A DNA stretch of 31,688 nt from DATDMG01 sp036518955 (GTDB taxonomy: Bacteria; Actinomycetota; Actinomycetes; Actinomycetales; Kineosporiaceae): positions 1 to 31,688 of the forward strand of contig DATDMG010000240.1 of the NCBI GenBank assembly GCA_036518955.1, read 5' to 3'. Below the pieces are notes generated by a model. The model had not been told where the DNA came from. It saw only the letters and a program-made list of their open reading frames with translations, and searched no databases. Of this stretch, positions 1 through 7,529 are shown piece after piece. The first letter of the stretch is position 1; every line of letters begins with the position of its first letter. Made by a program: the position numbers and the translations under genes.

Positions 1-414
1 CTCGACCGGCTCGCCCGGGCGGTCTCGCCCAGCCTGGTGCGCGGCGGCCGAGCGCTCGACCCGGCCCGTCGGCAGCTGGAGGAGTACCTCGCCGGCCGGC
101 GCCGGCAGTTCGACGTCCGGGTCGACCTGGCCTTGGCGTCCCCGTTCCAGCGGTCGGTGCTGACCGCGCTCGCCGACCGCGTCGGGTACGGCGGCACCGC
201 CTCGTACGGGGATCTCGCCCGGGCCGTCGGCCGGCCCGCGGCGTCGCGCGCGGTCGGCTCCGCGCTGAACCACAACCCGGTCTGCGTCGTGGTGCCGTGC
301 CACCGGGTGGTCGCGGCGTCCGGCGCCCTGACCGGGTACGCCGGCGGACTGGCGGCCAAGCGACACCTGCTCGAGCTCGAAGCCGGCCGTCGTGAGGAGT
401 CTGAGGCTTTCTAA
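1..414 (+). CDS. ogt: Methylated-DNA--protein-cysteine methyltransferase, 5' end missing
   Basis: Repairs O6-alkylguanine by transferring the alkyl group to its own cysteine, so each molecule works once. The reading frame is open from the first base, so the true start lies left of the window; 137 residues are visible. The end has the family's signature: a helix-turn-helix-like stretch (SYGDLARAVGRP), the Asn of ALNHNP and the acceptor cysteine in VPCHRVV, followed by the typical GYAGGLAAKRHLLELE ending. The truncated N-terminal part resembles the short non-catalytic domain of Ogt. It ends in TAA, with a hairpin 22 nt downstream. Family assignment is secure; the choice between ogt and adaB/ada-type names rests on size only. 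Confidence 0.93.
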   Translation, partial: LDRLARAVSPSLVRGGRALDPARRQLEEYLAGRRRQFDVRVDLALASPFQRSVLTALADRVGYGGTASYGDLARAVGRPAASRAVGSALNHNPVCVVVPCHRVVAASGALTGYAGGLAAKRHLLELEAGRREESEAF

Positions 415-435
415 CGAGAACCCGAGACGAACGAA

Positions 436-466
436 GACGGGCCGATCGCCAGGCGGTCGGCCCGTC
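436..466. terminator. Perfect hairpin between convergent genes
   Basis: GACGGGCCGA (436-445) and TCGGCCCGTC (457-466) are exact reverse complements, separated by an 11-nt loop. It lies between the stop codons of the convergent ogt and YceI genes, which fits a bidirectional terminator. No clear T-run follows, which is common in actinomycetes. Confidence 0.7.
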
Positions 467-486
467 CTACGCCACGACCGGCGTCG

Positions 487-1035
487 TCAGGCCTGCTTCG
501 AGGCCTCGATCTCGAGAACGAGCTTGACCTTGTCGCCGATCAGCACACCGCCGGTCTCGAGCACCGCGTTGTAGCTGATGCCCCACTCCTTGCGGTTGAT
601 CGTGGCGGTGCCCTCGAAGCCGGCCTTGGTGTTGCCCCACGGGTCCTTGGCGATACCGTTGAACTCCCAGACGATGTCGACCGGAGCGGTGTTCCCCCCG
701 ATGGAGAGGTCACCGCTGGTGATCAGCGCGTCGCCGTCCAGCTTGGCCGAGGTGGTCCTGAACGTGATCTTCGGGTTGGCCTCGGCGTTCCAGAAGTCCG
801 CGCCGGCGAGGTGACCGTCCCGCTGCGGGTTGCCGGTGTCGACGCTCTTCGCCTCGATCTCGACCCAGGCGGTCGAGTTCTCCGGATTCTCCGCGTCGAT
901 GGTGGCCCCGCCGGCGTACGAGGTGAACTTGCCCCGGGTCGTCGCGACAACGGCATGCCTGACGGCGAAGCCGATCGTGCTGTGATCCGCGTCGATCGTC
1001 CAGGTCCCGGTCAGCTCGGCGGGGAAGGTGCTCAT
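487..1035 (-). CDS. YceI-family lipocalin-like protein
   Basis: 182 residues, the usual length for YceI proteins, which fold as a lipid-binding beta-barrel that holds isoprenoid-type ligands. The opening GTWTIDADHSTIGFAVRH and the later DFWNAEANPKITF and GDLSIGGNT blocks are characteristic. There is no signal peptide, so it is probably cytoplasmic, as in most actinobacterial members. The ATG at 1035 is chosen because AGGAGG (1043-1048) sits 7 nt upstream and the family's conserved N-terminus begins there; the frame stays open much further, but that part is antisense to the ABC transporter genes. It is divergent from the exporter at 1243, and the intergenic region carries a palindrome. The physiological ligand is unknown. 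Confidence 0.93.
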   Translation of the reverse strand: MSTFPAELTGTWTIDADHSTIGFAVRHAVVATTRGKFTSYAGGATIDAENPENSTAWVEIEAKSVDTGNPQRDGHLAGADFWNAEANPKITFRTTSAKLDGDALITSGDLSIGGNTAPVDIVWEFNGIAKDPWGNTKAGFEGTATINRKEWGISYNAVLETGGVLIGDKVKLVLEIEASKQA

Positions 1036-1097
1036 GTCAAGGCCTCCTGCGGCGGTGGGGGCTGGCGGGAGCTCCAACCCCGGCGGTATGTGATTGA

Positions 1098-1128
1098 ACC
1101 CTAAACCACCAACGCTTGAGGTCTCAAG
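1098..1128 (-). promoter_or_regulatory. Candidate YceI promoter with overlapping palindrome
   Basis: On the minus strand TTGAGA (1122-1127) and TAGGGT (1098-1103) are separated by 18 bp, a fair sigma-70-type promoter for the YceI gene. The -35 lies inside the palindrome CTTGAG-GT-CTCAAG (1115-1128), which looks like a repressor operator that could also affect the divergent exporter. Assigned by motif only. Confidence 0.4.
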
Positions 1129-1174
1129 TTGGGCCACCGGCGACGAGAACCGGGATGCGCCGGGGTCGGACGTC

Positions 1175-1246
1175 ATGACAGGGTCACAGGCACACCTCTC
1201 CGTGTCGGAGCTCACGCCGTCCGCCAGTACGCAGGAGCCAACGTGA
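1175..1246 (+). CDS. Possible 23-codon upstream ORF before the exporter ATPase
   Basis: An ATG at 1175 opens 23 codons whose TGA stop (1244-1246) overlaps the GTG start of the ABC ATPase as GTGA. That arrangement is typical of translational coupling. A weak purine stretch precedes it. Short frames are frequent at this GC content, so it may be accidental. The peptide matches nothing I know. Confidence 0.25.
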   Translation: MTGSQAHLSVSELTPSASTQEPT

Positions 1247-2364
1247 TCCACGCCCGTGGTCTCGTCCAGACCTTCCACACCCGCAAGGGCAGGCAGAAAC
1301 GCACGGTGACGGCCGTCGACGGTGTCGACCTGGACGTCGCCGAGGGTGAGGTGGTCGGGTTCCTGGGCCCGAACGGGGCAGGCAAGACCACAACCTTGCG
1401 CATGCTGACCACACTCCTGCGCCCCACCGCCGGGACGGCCACCGTGGCCGGCTACGACGTCGTCCGTCAGTCCGTCGAGGTGCGACGCCGGATCGGCTAC
1501 GTGTCCCAGGCCGGCGGCGCCTTCAGCGCGGCCCGCGCCGGTGACGAGGTGATGGACCACGGCATGCTCTACGGCAGGACGCGCCGTCAGGTCGAGGCCC
1601 ACGGCAAGCTGCTGTTCGAGCAGTTCCAGCTCGACGGCCTCTGGGACCGGACGCCGAAGACGATGTCGGGGGGCCAGAAGCGGCGCCTGGACATCGTGAT
1701 GGGTCTGATCCACGAGCCCACCCTGGTCTTCCTCGACGAGCCCACCACAGGGCTCGACCCGCAGGCGCGGGCGAACCTGTGGCAACACATCGCCGCGCTG
1801 CGCAGCGCGCGTGGCGCGACGGTGTTCATCACCACCCACTACCTCGACGAGGCGGACGCCCTCAGCGACCGCATCGTGATCATCGACCGCGGCCGGATCG
1901 TGGCGGCCGACACCGCGGACACCCTGAAGGCCCAGGTGGCGGGCGACCTGATCGACCTCGAGGTGGCCGAGCCCGACCTGGTGGCGACCGCCGCGGAGAA
2001 GCTGGCCGCGGTCGCCGAGGCCCCGCGGAACGGACTGCGCGGGGTCGAGGTGGACGGCGCGCACGTGCGCGGCCGGGTGCAGCGCGCCGGGCGCGTCGTG
2101 CCGGGCCTGCTCGCGGACCTGCACAGCTGCGGGATCGCGCTGGAGGCCATCGAGGTACACCGCCCCACCCTGGACGACGTCTTCCTCGCCCTGACCGGGC
2201 GCACCCTGCGCGACGCGGAGTCCGGTTCGCACGACGGCGAGTTCGGCTCCGGGCCGGGCACCGACGGACCGGGCACCGAGGGTGCCCGCCCGCCGGCAGC
2301 GTCGGGAGCGTCCCCGGCGCCGGACGCCTCGCGGGGCGCGCACCTGACGGGAGCCGACCGATGA
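1243..2364 (+). CDS. DrrA-type ABC exporter ATP-binding protein
   Basis: Cytoplasmic ATPase subunit that powers an ABC-2 exporter, of the daunorubicin-resistance DrrA family. 373 residues. Walker A GPNGAGKT is at residues 42-49, followed by a Q-loop (YVSQAGG), the signature MSGGQKRRLDIVMGL, Walker B LVFLDEPTTGLDP and the switch histidine in TTHYLDEAD. After about residue 215 comes the DrrA-type C-terminal domain ending near PTLDDVFLALTGRTL, then an unusual 45-residue Gly/Pro/Ser-rich tail. The GTG at 1243 is preferred because AGGAG (1233-1237) lies 5 nt upstream. Its stop overlaps the permease ATG by 4 nt (ATGA), so the two form an operon. The exported substrate cannot be told from sequence. 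Confidence 0.93.
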   Translation: MIHARGLVQTFHTRKGRQKRTVTAVDGVDLDVAEGEVVGFLGPNGAGKTTTLRMLTTLLRPTAGTATVAGYDVVRQSVEVRRRIGYVSQAGGAFSAARAGDEVMDHGMLYGRTRRQVEAHGKLLFEQFQLDGLWDRTPKTMSGGQKRRLDIVMGLIHEPTLVFLDEPTTGLDPQARANLWQHIAALRSARGATVFITTHYLDEADALSDRIVIIDRGRIVAADTADTLKAQVAGDLIDLEVAEPDLVATAAEKLAAVAEAPRNGLRGVEVDGAHVRGRVQRAGRVVPGLLADLHSCGIALEAIEVHRPTLDDVFLALTGRTLRDAESGSHDGEFGSGPGTDGPGTEGARPPAASGASPAPDASRGAHLTGADR

Positions 2365-3116
2365 CCTTCTGGCGCGAGTCGTTCATCGTCTTCCGACGGC
2401 AGCTGCGGATGAACCTCCGCAACCCGGCCTGGGTGATCATCGGCATGCTGCAGCCGGTGCTGTACCTGCTCCTCTTCGGGCCACTGCTCAAGCCGCTGGT
2501 GCAGCAGTTCGGGGCGACCAACGCCTACACGTTCTTCGTCCCCGGCCTGCTCGTCCAGCTGGGCGTGTTCGGCGCCTTCTTCGCCGGGTTCAGCCTGATC
2601 GGAGAGTGGCGCGAGGGCGTCATCGAGGCCGAGCGCGTCACCCCCGCCAGCCGCACCGCGCTGCTGGTCGGGCGGCTCGGCCGGGACCTGCTCCAGCTGC
2701 TCGTCCAAGCCGTCATCCTGGTCGCGCTCGGGCTCGCCCTGGGGATGGACGCCCCGGCGCCCGGGATCGCCGTCGGGGTCCTGCTCACGCTCGCCGTGGG
2801 CGGCGCCTGCGCGGCGGCGTCCAACGCGCTCGCCCTGACCACGAAGAGCGAGGACGTGATGGCTCCGGTCATCAACATGGTGATGATGCCGGTGCTGCTG
2901 CTCTCCGGGATCCTGCTGCCGATGACCATCGGGCCGGGCTGGCTGCGCCGGGCGAGCGACTTCATGCCCGTCCGGCACATCGTGGACGGCGTCCGGAGTT
3001 CGTTCGGGGGCGACTTCGGGGCATCCGGGGTGCTCTGGGGCACGGTGTGGGCGCTGCTGCTGCTGGCGCTCGCGGTGTGGTGGGGGACGGCGACCTTCCG
3101 CAAGGAGAACGCCTGA
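2361..3116 (+). CDS. ABC-2 type exporter permease (DrrB-like)
   Basis: Membrane subunit of the exporter, 251 residues with about six hydrophobic segments. It begins with the amphipathic FRRQLRMNLRNPAW stretch and a first helix around residues 25-45, and has the ABC-2 conserved regions: SLIGEWREGVIEAERVTPASR in the first cytoplasmic loop, and the GILLPMTIGPGWLRRASDFMPVRHIVDGVR block near residues 195-225. The ATG overlaps the ATPase stop (ATGA), implying coupled translation and a fixed subunit ratio. It ends 20 nt from the convergent AAA ATPase gene. Members of this family export drugs, glycolipids or antibiotics; nothing nearby identifies the substrate. Confidence 0.92.
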   Translation: MTFWRESFIVFRRQLRMNLRNPAWVIIGMLQPVLYLLLFGPLLKPLVQQFGATNAYTFFVPGLLVQLGVFGAFFAGFSLIGEWREGVIEAERVTPASRTALLVGRLGRDLLQLLVQAVILVALGLALGMDAPAPGIAVGVLLTLAVGGACAAASNALALTTKSEDVMAPVINMVMMPVLLLSGILLPMTIGPGWLRRASDFMPVRHIVDGVRSSFGGDFGASGVLWGTVWALLLLALAVWWGTATFRKENA

Positions 3117-3136
3117 CCGACGGCCGGGAGCGCGGG

Positions 3137-4387
3137 TCAGGGCTCGAGGGCCGCATGCTGCCGTAGGTACCGGCCGAAGTGCGGGACGGTGAAGGCGATC
3201 CGACCGCGCTCCCCGCTGTAGACCAGACCCTTCTTGATGAGCGCGTCCCGGGCCGGGGACAGCGACTGCGGCTTGCGGCCGAGGAGCTCCGCGATCGCCG
3301 ACGTCGGGACCGCCTCCTCCACCGCCGGACCACGACCGTCCGAGGCGGCCTCCGAGGCCGGGACGGCAAGGTCGGCCATGGCCCGCAGGTACTCCCGCTC
3401 GGCCGGCGTGGCCCGCTCGTACCTGGATCCGAAGAACCCGACCGCCAGCTCCCCCTCCGCCTCCGGCGCCGCCACCCGGACGTCGTCCGTGCTGATCGGG
3501 CTCGTCGGCGCGACGTCCCAGGCCACCTTGCCGTAGGCTTGGACGAAGTAGGGATACCCGGCGGTGGCTGCGTACATCTCGGCGAGCGCGTCCGGACTCC
3601 AGTCCGCGCCCTCCTCGAGGGCCGGGGTGCGCAGCGCCCGGTCGGCGGCGGCGGCGTCCAGCCGGTCGATCCGGGCATACCGGAACAGCCGCTCGGAGTA
3701 CGACTTGCTCGCCGACAGCACGGCCGGCAGGTGTGGTAGCCCGGCGCCGACCACGATGAACGGCAGGCGCGTCTGGCTGATCTCGTGGGCGGCGGCGCAG
3801 AGGGCGGAGACGTCGTCCGGCCCGAGGTCCTGCATCTCGTCGATGAAGACGGCGATGCCTCGCCCGCAGTCCGCCGCCAGGCCGCCGATGTCGGTGAGCA
3901 ACTCCACCAGGTCGATCTCGATGTCGCCGGAGTCGGCCCGGCCCGGCACGGCGGCGACGTCGATCCCGGGCTGCCAGCGGTCGCGCAGCCGCGCCGGCCC
4001 CCGCCCGCTCGCGGCGCCGCCCTCCTCCTTCAGGGCGAACGACTTCAGGGTTCCGAGGACCTGGTCGGCCTCGTCCCGCTGCCGCGGGGCCAACTCGCGC
4101 ACGGCCAGGTGCAGAGCCGCGGCCAGCGGGCGGCGCAACGGCTGGTCGGGTCGGGCCTCGAGCTTGCCGGTGCCCCAGCGGGCCCGCACCGCCGCCGAGC
4201 GCATCGCGTTGAGGAGCACCGTCTTGCCCACGCCGCGGAGCCCGGTGAGCACCAGACTGCGCTCCGGCCGGCCGCGCGCGATGCGTTCCAGAACGACGTC
4301 GAAGGCGTTCAGCTCGGCGTCCCGCCCCGCCAGCTCCGGAGGTCGCTGGCCGGCGCCGGGCGCGTAGGGGTTCCGCACCGGATCCAC
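3137..4387 (-). CDS. AAA-family ATPase with C-terminal winged helix
   Basis: 416 residues. Walker A GLRGVGKT is at residues 49-56 and Walker B VFIDEMQDLG near 180-190. A sensor-like segment (LPFIVVGAGLPHLP) follows, then the helical lid (RYARIDRLDAAAADRALRTPA). The C-terminus (SAIAELLGRKPQSLSPARDALIKKGLV) looks like a winged-helix DNA- or protein-binding domain. The order resembles Orc1/Cdc6-like and archaeal-type AAA ATPases that are common, single and uncharacterised in actinomycetes. Residues 320-345 are an alanine/glutamate-rich linker. The start is GTG (4387); TACGCT, a good -10, ends 6 nt before it, so the message may be leaderless. Its role is not known; no nuclease or restriction partner is next to it. 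Confidence 0.85.
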   Translation of the reverse strand: MDPVRNPYAPGAGQRPPELAGRDAELNAFDVVLERIARGRPERSLVLTGLRGVGKTVLLNAMRSAAVRARWGTGKLEARPDQPLRRPLAAALHLAVRELAPRQRDEADQVLGTLKSFALKEEGGAASGRGPARLRDRWQPGIDVAAVPGRADSGDIEIDLVELLTDIGGLAADCGRGIAVFIDEMQDLGPDDVSALCAAAHEISQTRLPFIVVGAGLPHLPAVLSASKSYSERLFRYARIDRLDAAAADRALRTPALEEGADWSPDALAEMYAATAGYPYFVQAYGKVAWDVAPTSPISTDDVRVAAPEAEGELAVGFFGSRYERATPAEREYLRAMADLAVPASEAASDGRGPAVEEAVPTSAIAELLGRKPQSLSPARDALIKKGLVYSGERGRIAFTVPHFGRYLRQHAALEP

Positions 4388-4393
4388 GATGGC

Positions 4394-4399
4394 AGCGTA
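4394..4399 (-). promoter_or_regulatory. -10 element of a probable leaderless transcript
   Basis: TACGCT on the minus strand matches TANNNT and ends exactly 6 nt upstream of the GTG at 4387. There is no Shine-Dalgarno sequence. This spacing is the known hallmark of leaderless actinobacterial mRNAs, and it supports that start codon. Confidence 0.45.
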
Positions 4400-4473
4400 T
4401 CCGGCTCTCTAGGGCGCGGCCGAGAATCGCGAAGAAAGCACCCCCGTCCCGTGGCCCGACCGTCCGGCGACCC

Positions 4474-4923
4474 TCAGCCGATGTCGGCCTGCCGGTCGAG
4501 CGCCGCCATCAACCAGCGCGGGCCGGCCACGACGGTGCCCTGCGGCAACCGCTCGCGCAGGCCCCGGTCCGCCGTCACAGCCACCGGGACGCGGCCGCCG
4601 GCCAGCACGGAGCGGCAGGTCCGGACCACGTCCGCGTCGCCGTCCGCCACGGACCGGATCAGCGAGACACCGCTGACCTGCGGGATCTGCCGAGCCTGCC
4701 CTTCCACGACGGCCAGCACGCGGTCGACGTGGAGCCCACCCCGCGCTGCTGCCGGGTTACCCGTCACGGCCGGCGGCGGCAGCACCTGGCCCGGCAGGGT
4801 GGCCAGGGCCTGGACCAGCCGGGTGGCCGCCGCGGCGCGGTCGCGCCACCAGCCGTCCGGCCGCGAGCCCACGACATTGGCAGCGTCGACGACGATTTCC
4901 ACAGCAGCGGGTGAGGCGCTCAT
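4474..4923 (-). CDS. NYN/PIN-like predicted ribonuclease
   Basis: 149 residues. The N-terminal EIVVDAANVVGSRPDGWWRD block, the mid DGDADVVRTCRS segment and the VAVTADRGLRERL segment carry the spaced aspartates expected of a NYN/PIN-type metal-dependent nuclease fold. Actinobacterial homologues are often labelled NTP pyrophosphohydrolase without experimental support. The ATG at 4923 is chosen because the conserved domain begins 8 residues later; a weak GGAG precedes it. Upstream ATGs in the same frame would add about 53 residues that do not look coding. It lies 86 nt behind the start of the AAA ATPase gene on the same strand and could be upstream in the same transcript. Substrate unknown. Confidence 0.75.
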   Translation of the reverse strand: MSASPAAVEIVVDAANVVGSRPDGWWRDRAAAATRLVQALATLPGQVLPPPAVTGNPAAARGGLHVDRVLAVVEGQARQIPQVSGVSLIRSVADGDADVVRTCRSVLAGGRVPVAVTADRGLRERLPQGTVVAGPRWLMAALDRQADIG

Positions 4924-4992
4924 GGCTCCAGCCTGGCGGACGGCGCCCGTCGTGCGCGAGCCAGGGTCAACATGTGCTGTCCGGCAAATGTT

Positions 4993-5023
4993 TTGGCAGT
5001 ACGTCCGGAATGGTCGGTAGACT
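4993..5023 (+). promoter_or_regulatory. Candidate promoter for the beta-propeller membrane protein gene
   Basis: TTGGCA (4993-4998) and TAGACT (5018-5023) lie 19 bp apart in an unusually AT-rich patch of the divergent intergenic region. The start site would be near 5030, leaving a leader of about 90 nt before the ATG at 5123. Motif match only. Confidence 0.35.
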
Positions 5024-5122
5024 CGTCCGTTCGGGATGCCGGGAATCCACCCACCGGACGGGTATTTTCGTAAGACCGCCAATCAATGGCATCCGGGCGG
5101 CAACACGGAGGTGGCGGCAGGA

Positions 5123-7450
5123 ATGACCCGGCGCGGGCAGGATGTGTCGATGTCGGTTCCCGCGCGACCGGTGATCGAACTCGTTCTCGACGAGCAGGGG
5201 CTGGGCACCGTCGACGGACGGCCGGTACCCATCGACGACCCGGACGACCCCCAGGCCAGCCTGCTCGCCGAGGCGGTGCGTCAGGCGGGCGAGCTGAGCC
5301 GCCCGGTCCGGGTGCGCGCCCTGGACCCGGACGGCGTCTGGCACCTCGTCGCGCATCCGGACGGGACGGTCAGCGAACTCCCGGACGACGAGGACGCGGG
5401 CACCACTTCGGCCGCCCGGCCCCGCCCCGCCGACCATGACCCGTACGAGGACGCCGGCGCGAGGCACCTGCGCGTGCACCCGAACGGAGACATCGTCCCC
5501 CTGGACGACGACGAACCGGGCGCACCCCCAGTGACCGCGCGGGCACCCGCCGCGGCATCTCCAGCATCCGCGGCATCTCCGGCATCCGCGGCATCTCCGG
5601 CACCGCCTCCGGCGGGACCGCTTCCGCCGGAGGTCCCCGTACCGCCCCTGGTCGAGTCGGAGCCGGTCGACGGCCCCGAGCCGGTCGAGCGGCCCGAGCC
5701 GGTCGACGGCCCCGAGCCGGTCGAGCGGCCCGAGCCGGTCGAGCGGCCCGAGCCGGTCGACGGCCCCGAGCCGGTCGAGGTCCAGGGGCCGCCGGGCGCG
5801 GAGGCTCCTGCCGAGCCCGCGATCGACAGACGTGAGCCTGAGCCGGAACCACCGGCCCCCGAGACCCTCGAAGCGATCCAGGCCTGGCTCAAGGCGGCGC
5901 CGATGCGCACCGACCCGGACGCCGCGACACTTCCGCGCCGTCCGAGGCCACCCGCCGGGAGCGTCCGGCGCAGTGCCTCGGCGGGTAGGTCGACGGACGC
6001 GGCGCCCGGCTCGACGCCGGACGCGATGACCGTCGCCGCCACCACGGAGCGGGCCGCGCCGCAGGAGGAGCCACCGCGGCAGGGCCGCCCGAGCCACCCG
6101 ACGCCGAGCCACCAGACGCCGAGGGGCGCCGACGTGGTGCAGGACCTGCGATCCGGCGAGCCCGGAGCAGAGCCGTCACCGTGGTCGCGGCGCCGCCGGG
6201 TGCGTACCGCCGCCCTGATCGGCGTGGGGGTGGCGGCGGTCAGCGGGTTGGGGATGTTCCTCGTCCGGGACAGCCGCCCCACGCTCGCTCCGGTCACCGG
6301 TTCGCCCGCCACGAGGTCGTCCGAGGTGACCGTGGCAGCGGGGGCGCCGTCCACCGCCGCGGCGGCGGCCGCCCCCGCGCCCGCCGCCGCGCCGCCCACG
6401 CTCGCCCATCCGCCCGCGAAGCTCTCCGTGGCACCGCCACCCGGGTTCCGCGACGCACCGAGGTGGGCGCTGCCGATCTCACCCGCGGCCACGTCGGTGG
6501 TGTCCGCGGACGGCCGGGTGCTGACGCTGACCGGCGACGGCCAGGTCGCCCTGCTCGATGCCGCCACCGGCGCCGTCCGCTGGCACGCCCGGGCTCCGGA
6601 GGGCGCCGCGGGGCCGCATCTCGCCCGGATCGACGGTCAGGACGTCGTGGCGGTCCTGACCGCAGATCGGCTGACCTACTGGACACTCCCGCGCACCGGG
6701 TCCGGCGCCACCGCCGCGGCGGGCGCGACCTCGGTCGACCTGCCGGCCGGAGCCGCGATCTCCTGGTCCGGCCCGTCCCCGCTGCTCGTCCTCGGCAACG
6801 GCGCGGCAGCCGTCGTCCGGGGCGGGGCCATCCAGGAGGTCAACCTGCCCAGCGGGATGAAGCCGCTCGCGGCGGACGGCGCGGACGTGCTGGCCTGGAG
6901 CGGCCGGAACTGGATCCGCCAGGGCGCCGGTCAGGCCCCCGGGGCGCCGCAGGCGTTCACCGCGCCCAAGGGCGCGACGGATCTCGCGCCGGTGCGGGTC
7001 GAGAATGTGGGGGGCTCGTTCCTCGCCGCCATCTGGACGAGCCCGCAGGGCCCGATCGTGGCGGTGTTGGACGCGCACTCGGGCGCGAACGTCGTGCAGA
7101 CGTCGTTCTCCAAGGACGTGGACTTCACCCGAGCACCGGTCGTGCGCGAGCCCGGCAGCGAGCGGACCGCGATCGGCTCGGCGCTCCTCGCGCCGGCCGA
7201 GCACAATCTCAGCATTCTGGCCTCCTCGTTCACCCCGGTGGCGTTGACCCCGGGTCACGTCTTCGCGGACGACGCCAGCGGTGCGGTGGCCGACCTGCGG
7301 ATCAAGGGGAAGGATCTGACCGTCGTCCCCTTCAAGGGCCGGAACCCGTTGGTGCCCGTGGGCATCGCGGCGACGGCGGAGACATCCGTCGCCATCGTCG
7401 CCGCGCCGTACGGCGACGGCTGGCTGCTCTGCGGGCTGCCACTCGGCTGA
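5123..7450 (+). CDS. Membrane protein: long disordered cytoplasmic part, one helix, outer PQQ-like beta-propeller
   Basis: 775 residues; I do not recognise a named family. Residues 1-130 form a small folded part with DPDGVWHLVAHPDGTV-type repeats. Residues 130-350 are low-complexity, rich in Pro/Ala/Glu, with two tandem repeats (see repeat entries). After an RRRRVRTAALIG stop-transfer start, one hydrophobic segment spans about residues 361-380. The rest is extracytoplasmic: an Ala/Pro linker, then a beta-propeller-like domain with blades such as GRVLTLTGDGQVALLDAATGAVRW. The topology is therefore N-in, C-out. The start may be ATG 5123 (GGCAGGA just before) or ATG 5150 (AGGA 7 nt before); an earlier ATG at 5036 has no ribosome binding site. 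The GH26-like secreted protein gene follows after a hairpin. The role may be sensing or scaffolding at the cell surface, but this is inference. Confidence 0.8.
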   Translation: MTRRGQDVSMSVPARPVIELVLDEQGLGTVDGRPVPIDDPDDPQASLLAEAVRQAGELSRPVRVRALDPDGVWHLVAHPDGTVSELPDDEDAGTTSAARPRPADHDPYEDAGARHLRVHPNGDIVPLDDDEPGAPPVTARAPAAASPASAASPASAASPAPPPAGPLPPEVPVPPLVESEPVDGPEPVERPEPVDGPEPVERPEPVERPEPVDGPEPVEVQGPPGAEAPAEPAIDRREPEPEPPAPETLEAIQAWLKAAPMRTDPDAATLPRRPRPPAGSVRRSASAGRSTDAAPGSTPDAMTVAATTERAAPQEEPPRQGRPSHPTPSHQTPRGADVVQDLRSGEPGAEPSPWSRRRRVRTAALIGVGVAAVSGLGMFLVRDSRPTLAPVTGSPATRSSEVTVAAGAPSTAAAAAAPAPAAAPPTLAHPPAKLSVAPPPGFRDAPRWALPISPAATSVVSADGRVLTLTGDGQVALLDAATGAVRWHARAPEGAAGPHLARIDGQDVVAVLTADRLTYWTLPRTGSGATAAAGATSVDLPAGAAISWSGPSPLLVLGNGAAAVVRGGAIQEVNLPSGMKPLAADGADVLAWSGRNWIRQGAGQAPGAPQAFTAPKGATDLAPVRVENVGGSFLAAIWTSPQGPIVAVLDAHSGANVVQTSFSKDVDFTRAPVVREPGSERTAIGSALLAPAEHNLSILASSFTPVALTPGHVFADDASGAVADLRIKGKDLTVVPFKGRNPLVPVGIAATAETSVAIVAAPYGDGWLLCGLPLG
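5552..5604 (+). repeat. Three 18-bp tandem repeats coding ASPASA
   Basis: Near-identical 18-bp units start at 5552, 5570 and 5588 (the last is incomplete), each beginning GCGGCATCTCC. They code for an Ala/Ser/Pro linker within the cytoplasmic part of the membrane protein. The in-frame length keeps the reading frame open whatever the copy number. Confidence 0.85.
5660..5779 (+). repeat. Almost seven 18-bp tandem repeats coding EPV(D/E)(G/R)P
   Basis: Six full units of GAGCCGGTCGA followed by either CGGCCCC or GCGGCCC, plus a 12-bp partial unit. The two variants alternate as A-B-A-B-B-A. The units code for a charged proline-rich hexapeptide, EPVDGP or EPVERP. This is a coding minisatellite likely to vary in copy number between strains. 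Confidence 0.92.
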
Positions 7451-7452
7451 CC

Positions 7453-7476
7453 GAGGAAGGCCGCAGGGCCTGCCTC
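7453..7476 (+). terminator. Hairpin between the propeller and GH26-like genes
   Basis: GAGG-A-AGGCC (7453-7462) pairs with GGCCT-G-CCTC (7467-7476), giving a 9-bp stem with one A/G mismatch and a 4-nt loop. It begins 2 nt after the stop codon. It could end transcription or dampen read-through into the downstream gene. Confidence 0.45.
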
Positions 7477-7529
7477 AGCCCCGGCCAGCCGTACCGGAAG
7501 GGTTCGAGGACGTCGTCCGAGGAGGGCAC

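Noticed and set aside
1036..2343. N-terminal extension of the YceI frame reaching 618 residues
   Set aside because: It is antisense to the ABC ATPase, and a strong ribosome binding site marks the normal YceI start at 1035.
5036..5122. Earlier ATG start for the membrane propeller protein
   Set aside because: No ribosome binding site; the next ATGs at 5123 and 5150 have purine-rich sites and lead straight into the folded part.
5660..5779. Regular repeats resembling a CRISPR array
   Set aside because: No spacers, 18-bp unit in frame with a coding region, and no cas genes nearby.
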